Program-made: the position numbers and the translations under genes
Shown here: one piece after another, positions 58,761 to 64,000 of the stretch
How the letters are laid out: every line of letters starts with the position of its first letter
How positions within the stretch are numbered: the first letter of the stretch is position 1
The notes under the pieces: model-generated
Seen by the model: only the letters and a program-made list of their open reading frames with translations
Databases searched by the model: none
Told to the model about the DNA's origin: nothing
Assembly (NCBI GenBank): GCA_965227045.1
Contig: OZ245718.1
Span: 1,488,001 to 1,552,000 of the forward strand
Direction of reading: 5' to 3'
Origin: UBA10649 sp965227045
Lineage (GTDB): Bacteria; Actinomycetota; Actinomycetes; S36-B12
Length of the DNA stretch: 64,000 nt

Positions 58761-61304
58761 TCACTTCGGGTCCATCCCGGCGTGAGCCGCGGCCAGCCGG
58801 GCGAGGGGGATGCGCGCGGGTGAGCACGACACGTAATCGAGCTTCAGCCGTTCGCAGATGGCGATCGACGGCGGGTCGCCACCGTGCTCGCCGCAGATGC
58901 CGAGCTTGATGTCCGGCCGTACCGAGCGGGCCTTGTCCGCGGCCATCTCCATGAGGACGGACACGCCGAGATCGTCCAGCTCGGCGAAGGGGCTCGCGGT
59001 CAGCAGGCCCTTCTCCAAATAGGTGCCGAGCATGCGGCGCTCGACGTCGTCGCGGGAGAACCCGTAGGTCAACTGGGTGAGGTCGTTGGTGCCGAACGAG
59101 ATGAACTCGGCCCACTGCGCGAGCTTGTCGGCCATCAGCGCGGCCCGCGGAGTCTCGACCATCGTGCCGAGTTTGAAGGGAACGAGGACGCCGGTTCGCG
59201 TGGCCACCTCCTGGTTCACGCGCCGGATCAGGCGCAGCACCATCACGAGTTCCTCAGGGATCGAGATAAGCGGGATCATGACCTCGAGCTCGGGCCGGAC
59301 ATCGTCGGATGAGACGACATCGACCCACGCGTTGAACAGGCCTTCGACCTGCGCGGGATACAGGCCCTCGTGCATCAGCGCCAGCCGGACGCCGCGAACG
59401 CCGAGCATCGGGTTCTCCTCGTGCATGTGCTCGAGCATCCGCGCCTGGTGCTCGTCCTCCGCATCGGCCGCGGACGCCGGCAGGAACTCGTGCATGGGCG
59501 CGTCGAGCAGGCGCACGGTGACCGGCCGGTCACCGACGGCGAGCAGCAACTCGCGGAAGTCCTCGCGCTGGGCCTGCGCGAGGGCCGCAAGCGCGGACTC
59601 CTCGGCGACGGCATCGTGGGACAAGATGACACGGCGGACGAGCGGCAGGCGCTCGCCCAGAAACTGGTGCTCGGTGCGACACAGCCCGATGCCCTCGGCG
59701 CCGGCGTCGATCGCGGTGGCCGCGTCGGCTCCGTTGTCGGCGTTGGCTCGCACGCCGAGCCGTCGCGCATTGTCCGCCCAGCCGAGCAGGGTCGTCAGGC
59801 TCGGTGAGGGGCTGGGTCGTTCGATCGTGAGCTCGCCTATGTAGGCGATTCCGGTGGCGCCGTCGATCGACAGCACGTCGCCCGCGGGCAGGGTGAGTTG
59901 GCCGGCGGAGATCGTCCCCGCCACCTTGTCGATGCGCAGGTCGGACGCCCCGCAGATTGCCGGTCGGCCCATGCCTCGGGCGACGACGGCCGCGTGCGAG
60001 GCCGAGCCACCGTTGATGGTCAGGATTCCCGTCGCAGCCATCATGCCCGGGAGATCGCCCGGAGTCGTCTCGCTCATGACGAGCAGGACGGACTCGCCGG
60101 CGTCCGTCATCTCGACGGCGTCCTCACTCGTGAGCGCGATGCGACCCACGGCAGCGCCGAGCGACGCCCCTAGGCCGGTGACGAAGGGGATCTCGTTGCC
60201 CGTGAGCCGCGGTTGCGGGTGCAGAAGTTCGAGAACCTGCTCGGGAACCGTGGTGCGCACCGCTTCGCGCTCGTCAGTGATTCCGCGGATCGCCAGGTCG
60301 ACGGCAAGGCTGGTGGCGACGACTGCCGACGGGCGTCGCATCTCCTCGAGCCCAACGAGAGCCAGGCCCTCAGGGCCGTACTCGAAGTCCACGATGACCG
60401 CGCTGCGCAGGCGACCCTCAAGCTCGGCCAGCACACCGGTGAGCATCTCGACGCCGTCGGGAAGCGAGCCGAGTGGATGCCCGATCCGCTGGCGCTCGCC
60501 GCTCGCTCGGACCCCGTGCCGGAATGCGCCGTTCGGCGCGAACTGCCCGGACTCCAGGTCCCGCGAGAGAGCGTGCCCGTGACCCTCCTCGTCGTGGTCG
60601 GTGACCACCACGTTCTCCAGGTGCAGGGCCAGCGGCAGGTCATGCGGCAGGTTCTGCTTGCGCCGGGCGCGCGCCGCGCGCGGCGAGTTCCACCGAGCGA
60701 GCATCGCCGCCGCCCCGGCGGCGACCTGGTGGGATGGCTTGGTCGGGAAGGGCGAGTTGCCCAGGGCCTCGCATAGCGCCATCAACGGCTCCATGCGCGC
60801 CGCCGGGTCGTCGATGTCCATGGCGAGCGTGCCGATCTCGTCGGCCGGCACCTCGAGCGCGTTCTCGGCAATGAAGGAGGCCGCCTTCCACCAGGCCGAG
60901 GCCAGGTCAGCCACGACGGAGGGCGCCAGGCCCTCGGGAACAAGGGCGCCCTTGACGCCGATGCACACCAGGTCGGGAGGCAGCCCCGATGCGACGACCG
61001 GGGCACTCGCGCTGAGGCGGAGCAGGACGAGCCCGCCGGATTCGGTGGTGCTCCCGACCTTGCGGTGGGAGATGGACTCGAGCAGTCGGACGGCCGCCTT
61101 GGCTCGGTCAGGTGAGGTGAGGCCTGGCACGTTCGGGACCGGAATAGTCAGGCCGGCGCCCACCGGCAGGCCGAGGCCGGCGAGGGTCTCGAGCTGGATT
61201 CCGCGTGTGCACAGGGAGCGCTCGTCGAGCCCGCGCTCGAGTCCCCTGCCGAACGGAACGAGGCCGACATCGTCGACCGGTTGGGTCCATGGAGCTGGTG
61301 TCAC
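58761..61304 (-). CDS. Divergent pyruvate, phosphate dikinase-like protein
   Basis: 847 aa, close to the 870-900 aa of PPDK. The central phosphohistidine domain is LTINGGSASHAAVVARGMG with His437, and the C-terminal barrel has IGLCRTEH, VMIPLISIPEEL and GICGEHGG with Cys804, the PEP/pyruvate site. The N-terminal part has the right length for an ATP-grasp domain but its usual motifs are changed: the KGANL loop is missing, and the VRSGA Arg segment reads RLSASAP. ATP-dependent phosphorylation may be lost or altered. GTG 61304 overlaps the upstream TGA by 4 nt (GTGA). Confidence 0.82.
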   Translation of the reverse strand: MTPAPWTQPVDDVGLVPFGRGLERGLDERSLCTRGIQLETLAGLGLPVGAGLTIPVPNVPGLTSPDRAKAAVRLLESISHRKVGSTTESGGLVLLRLSASAPVVASGLPPDLVCIGVKGALVPEGLAPSVVADLASAWWKAASFIAENALEVPADEIGTLAMDIDDPAARMEPLMALCEALGNSPFPTKPSHQVAAGAAAMLARWNSPRAARARRKQNLPHDLPLALHLENVVVTDHDEEGHGHALSRDLESGQFAPNGAFRHGVRASGERQRIGHPLGSLPDGVEMLTGVLAELEGRLRSAVIVDFEYGPEGLALVGLEEMRRPSAVVATSLAVDLAIRGITDEREAVRTTVPEQVLELLHPQPRLTGNEIPFVTGLGASLGAAVGRIALTSEDAVEMTDAGESVLLVMSETTPGDLPGMMAATGILTINGGSASHAAVVARGMGRPAICGASDLRIDKVAGTISAGQLTLPAGDVLSIDGATGIAYIGELTIERPSPSPSLTTLLGWADNARRLGVRANADNGADAATAIDAGAEGIGLCRTEHQFLGERLPLVRRVILSHDAVAEESALAALAQAQREDFRELLLAVGDRPVTVRLLDAPMHEFLPASAADAEDEHQARMLEHMHEENPMLGVRGVRLALMHEGLYPAQVEGLFNAWVDVVSSDDVRPELEVMIPLISIPEELVMVLRLIRRVNQEVATRTGVLVPFKLGTMVETPRAALMADKLAQWAEFISFGTNDLTQLTYGFSRDDVERRMLGTYLEKGLLTASPFAELDDLGVSVLMEMAADKARSVRPDIKLGICGEHGGDPPSIAICERLKLDYVSCSPARIPLARLAAAHAGMDPK

Positions 61305-61915
61305 GCGCCGCCACCCGAGACGAGCTGCTCTTCGAGCTCCTCGTCCTCCTTGCGGCTCATGCCGATCGTCAGCAGGAGTTGCTGATGCAGGTGCATCCAG
61401 ACCGTGTGGTACGAGTCCACGAGCGGGGAGGCGAGCCATGCGTCGTCGCCGTCATCGAGCTTGGCCAAGGCAGCGGTCAGGCGCGCGCGGTAGTCGGCAA
61501 TGCCGGGGATGTCCTCGCTGAACCGCTTCAGCAGGGGCGCGATCGCCTCATCGATGTCGTCGAGGCGGTCCCGGATGTCCGCGTCGTAGCCCTCATCGGC
61601 GTGATCGTTGACGCTGCCGTCGGGCCGCAACTGCCACGCCGTGCACAGGTCGCGAAGATCCCGGTTGATCGGCAGGAAGCGGCGGAAGGTCGCCATGATC
61701 CGCTCGCGCTCGGGTGCGTCATCGGGAAGGCGCAGCTTCGCGGCAACCAAGTCGGTGCCCGCGGGCGTGGGCATCATGATCGGACCCTTGATGAGGATGA
61801 ACCCGGCGGCGGCGAGCGCTTGCTGCTCGGCCGAGGCCTCGCCTCGCGCCATGCCGCGAACAACCATGGCGACCAGAGAAGCTGTCTCCGCGTCACTCAG
61901 GTCGACGTCACTCAT
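61301..61915 (-). CDS. Unknown protein coupled to the PPDK-like gene
   Basis: 204 aa, helical and acidic. I do not recognise a family. The N-terminal 60 residues (LSDAETASLVAMVVRG to MPTPAGTDLVAAKL) have the length and a Gly/TPAG turn typical of a winged helix, and the rest is helices rich in Asp/Glu. GGAGGAA is 4 nt before ATG 61915, and its TGA overlaps the PPDK-like GTG, so the two are made together. It might regulate or bind the PPDK-like protein. Confidence 0.6.
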   Translation of the reverse strand: MSDVDLSDAETASLVAMVVRGMARGEASAEQQALAAAGFILIKGPIMMPTPAGTDLVAAKLRLPDDAPERERIMATFRRFLPINRDLRDLCTAWQLRPDGSVNDHADEGYDADIRDRLDDIDEAIAPLLKRFSEDIPGIADYRARLTAALAKLDDGDDAWLASPLVDSYHTVWMHLHQQLLLTIGMSRKEDEELEEQLVSGGGA

Positions 61916-61944
61916 CGGTTCCTCCAGGTCCAGTCCGCAATCGC

Positions 61945-61956
61945 TAGGAAGTCCTA
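61945..61956. promoter_or_regulatory. Candidate operator TAGGA-AG-TCCTA
   Basis: TAGGA (61945-61949) and TCCTA (61952-61956) form an inverted repeat with a 2-bp spacer, about 30-41 bp upstream of the 61915 start and about 100 bp from the zinc alcohol dehydrogenase start on the other strand. It may control one or both. Confidence 0.35.
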
Positions 61957-62056
61957 CTATCGCAGACAACAGCATCTATTTGTAGATAAAGTCTAAAGAA
62001 ACAGCGCCGTGGTTCACCGGCATTTACGATCCGATCATCACACGCGAGGAGACTCC

Positions 62057-63106
62057 ATGAAGGCCGTACAGCTGGTTGCCTGGAAGACCGCCCCGGAGCT
62101 CGTGGAGGTGCCGATTCCGGCCGCGGGACCCGGGCAGGTCGTCATCAAGATCGCCGGCGCCGGACTGTGCCACAGCGACCTCCACCTGATCCACGACTTC
62201 GGCGACGGAATGTTCCCCTGGGGCCCGCCCTTCACCCTCGGCCACGAGAACGCCGGCTGGATTCACGAGCTGGGCACCGGGGTGGAGGGATTCGAGGTCG
62301 GTGAGGCGGTTGCCGTGTTCGGGCCGTGGGGCTGCGGGTCATGCGCAGCCTGCGCCGACGGCCAGGACACCTACTGCCACGCGCCGCTTGACGGCTACGG
62401 CTCGGCATTCGGCGGCGGTCTCGGCGTCGACGGCGGTCAGGCCGAGTTCATGCTCGTTCCCGACGCACGCCACCTCGTACGCATTCCGGACGGACTGGAT
62501 CCCGTCGCTGCCGCGCCCGTCACCGATGCCGGCCTCACGCCGTATCACGCGATCAAGCTCTCCCTGCCCAAGCTCGTTCCCGGGTCCACCGCTCTGTGCA
62601 TCGGAGTCGGCGGTCTGGGCCATCTCGGTGTGCAGATCCTCAAGGCGATGAGCGCGGCGAACGTCATCGCCATGGACCTCAAGGACGAGGCGCTCGCCCT
62701 CGCGACCGGCTGCGGCGCCGACCTCACGGTGCGCTCGGACGCCGACGACGCGGTCGCGCAGGTGCGCGACGCCACCGGCGGGCGCGGCGCCGACGTGGTC
62801 ATCGACTTCGTGGGCATCGACTCAACCCTCGCGACCGCCGTGGCGTGCGCGAAAGTCCAGGGCGACATGACCATCGTCGGTGTCGGCGGCGGGACGTTCC
62901 CCATGGGACTGTTCGCCGCGCCCTACGAGTTGTGTGTGCGCTCGATCTACTGGGGCAAGCGCTCGGAACTCGGCGAGGTCCTCGCCCTCGCGGCGGGCGG
63001 CCACATCAAGCCCGAGTACACGACCTACTCACTCGACCATGCCCTCGACGCCTACGCCGCACTTGAGGCCGGGACGCTCAAGGGCCGCGCCGTCATCGTT
63101 CCTTAG
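62057..63106 (+). CDS. Zinc-dependent alcohol dehydrogenase (MDR family)
   Basis: 349 aa. Catalytic zinc ligands: Cys in GLCHSDLHL and His in GHENAGW; structural zinc: four Cys in CGSCAACADGQDTYC. NAD loop: GVGGLGHLGVQILKAM. AGGAG is 5 nt before ATG 62057. It oxidises an alcohol to an aldehyde or ketone (or the reverse). It is divergent from the PPDK-like unit and followed, 3 bp later, by an old-yellow-enzyme gene. Confidence 0.94.
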   Translation: MKAVQLVAWKTAPELVEVPIPAAGPGQVVIKIAGAGLCHSDLHLIHDFGDGMFPWGPPFTLGHENAGWIHELGTGVEGFEVGEAVAVFGPWGCGSCAACADGQDTYCHAPLDGYGSAFGGGLGVDGGQAEFMLVPDARHLVRIPDGLDPVAAAPVTDAGLTPYHAIKLSLPKLVPGSTALCIGVGGLGHLGVQILKAMSAANVIAMDLKDEALALATGCGADLTVRSDADDAVAQVRDATGGRGADVVIDFVGIDSTLATAVACAKVQGDMTIVGVGGGTFPMGLFAAPYELCVRSIYWGKRSELGEVLALAAGGHIKPEYTTYSLDHALDAYAALEAGTLKGRAVIVP

Positions 63107-63109
63107 TCC

Positions 63110-64000
63110 GTGACGCTCAGGGCGGCGCTTGAGCCGATCACCATCGGCACCATGCAGTTGAGCCACCGGCTCTTCGTCCCCACGCACGGAGGGGGCGCAG
63201 GATCGCTCACTGCCGATGATGCACGCTTCGAGGACCTGGTGCAGTACTGGCTGGCCCGCATCGACGACGGGTTCGAGTGGATCGGCGGGCCGACCGGCCA
63301 CGTGAAGCACGTGCACATTCCCGGCTTCGAGCCGACCGGAGTCGGTGCGCTCGGCAAGGAGCCTGGCATCTTCAGGCACCCGAAGTTCCATGAGCGCATG
63401 AGCAGCTTCGCGGAGCGCGTTCACGCGAAGGGCGCGTACCTGGGCGTGCAACTCGTGCAGCAAGGTGGCATGCCGAGCGCGCCGTCGGCGACGTTCTCTG
63501 GCTATCTCGACCATCGCGGCATTCACGTGCTCAGCCACGCCGAGGTCACCTGGATCATCAGCGAGTACATCGCCTCCGCTGTGATGGCTGCCGACGCCGG
63601 CGTCGACTCGATCGAACTTCACGCCAATCACGACGACATGATCGAGTGGTTCTTGTCGCCACTGACGAACAAGCGCACCGACGAGTACGGCGGCTCGTAC
63701 GACAATCGGCTTCGCTTCCTGCGCGAGATCGTCAACGGCATCCGAGCGAGCATCGACCGGCCGATCACGCTGGGCCTGCGGCTGACGATGGACCAGTACC
63801 TGGACGGCGGCTACGGACTCGACGACTGCATGCAGGTCATGCGCACGTTCGACGAGGACGGCACCGTCGACTACTTCAACCTTGACGTCGGCGGCAACTG
63901 GGGACCGGTCTCCTATATCCAGCACGGCATGTACCCCGAGGCCCACTGGGCCGAGCTGACCAAGAAGGCGAAGACGGCAACCTCACTTCCGGTGCTGTAC
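63110..64000 (+). CDS. Old-yellow-enzyme-type NADH:flavin oxidoreductase, N-terminal part (cut by window edge)
   Basis: 297 codons are seen; the gene runs off the right edge. FMN-barrel features: LEPITIGTMQLSHRLFVPTH at the N-terminus and FLSPLTNKRTDEYGGSYDNR, the family signature. In the active-site strand, ELHANHDDMIEWF has two His but Asp-Asp where the usual Gly-Tyr stands (HGAHGYLL). Whether extra 4Fe-4S and NAD domains follow (dienoyl-CoA reductase type) cannot be seen. GTG 63110 starts 3 bp after the zinc alcohol dehydrogenase stop, so both are one operon. Confidence 0.85.
   Translation, partial: MTLRAALEPITIGTMQLSHRLFVPTHGGGAGSLTADDARFEDLVQYWLARIDDGFEWIGGPTGHVKHVHIPGFEPTGVGALGKEPGIFRHPKFHERMSSFAERVHAKGAYLGVQLVQQGGMPSAPSATFSGYLDHRGIHVLSHAEVTWIISEYIASAVMAADAGVDSIELHANHDDMIEWFLSPLTNKRTDEYGGSYDNRLRFLREIVNGIRASIDRPITLGLRLTMDQYLDGGYGLDDCMQVMRTFDEDGTVDYFNLDVGGNWGPVSYIQHGMYPEAHWAELTKKAKTATSLPVLY

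Overview
The window is a high-GC, gene-dense bacterial chromosome segment, most probably from an actinomycete (Actinomycetota). The main evidence is the housekeeping neighbourhood at about 9.4-13.7 kb: an alpha/beta hydrolase, a TetR regulator, a DUF3107 protein, a ferritin-like (MiaE-type) protein, a DEAD-box helicase and an orphan ParA. GTG starts are frequent, and neighbouring reading frames often overlap by 4 nt (ATGA or GTGA). I saw no rRNA, tRNA, CRISPR array, transposase, integrase or phage gene, and no gene-free stretch longer than about 300 bases.

Layout. (1) 0-4 kb: the start of a CpaF/TadA pilus ATPase and a large secreted fibronectin-III/glycine-rich protein with a Pro-Thr stalk encoded by tandem repeats. 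(2) 4-9.4 kb: a quinone-oxidoreductase-like enzyme, a channel-like membrane protein whose pore lacks the K+ filter, an APC permease, a secreted GH18-like protein and a hydrolase. (3) 9.4-16.6 kb: the housekeeping block, an HATPase, a ferredoxin, a small GNAT, a PAS-GGDEF protein and a Nudix hydrolase. An intergenic repeat at 14.1-14.3 kb supplies the stop codons of two convergent genes. (4) 16.6-18.7 kb: a coupled set of CoA-ester lyase, acyl-CoA dehydrogenase and Nudix genes. (5) 18.9-64 kb: a long catabolic island made of many short operons, often divergent.

The island holds a split transketolase with enoyl-CoA hydratase, SDR and NTF2-like genes. It also has two APH-type kinases, one beside a CrtC/AttH-like lipocalin-fold protein, and three Rieske oxygenases that share one visible reductase. 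Further genes encode an aldehyde dehydrogenase, phosphatases, two acyl-CoA dehydrogenases, a thiolase with its DUF35 partner, a 2-oxoacid dehydrogenase E1alpha/E1beta/E2 set without E3, and ThuA. A ribose-type ABC transporter is present, with two paralogous binding proteins encoded about 13 kb from its membrane genes. The island ends with a divergent PPDK-like protein, a zinc alcohol dehydrogenase and an old-yellow-enzyme-type flavoprotein.

How it may work together (inference). Uptake through the ABC system, Rieske hydroxylation, SDR/ALDH/MDR oxidation, beta-oxidation-like cleavage by enoyl-CoA hydratase, acyl-CoA dehydrogenases and thiolase, and ThDP enzymes for small keto fragments would suit degradation of a bulky carboxylic or cyclic substrate. 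The island is unusually rich in predicted phosphoryl-transfer proteins: two APH kinases, a PEP-synthase-type phosphohistidine protein lacking an ATP-grasp domain, a PPDK-like protein with altered ATP-site motifs, one PTP and two histidine phosphatases. This suggests phosphorylated intermediates or regulation. The substrate cannot be named from sequence alone.
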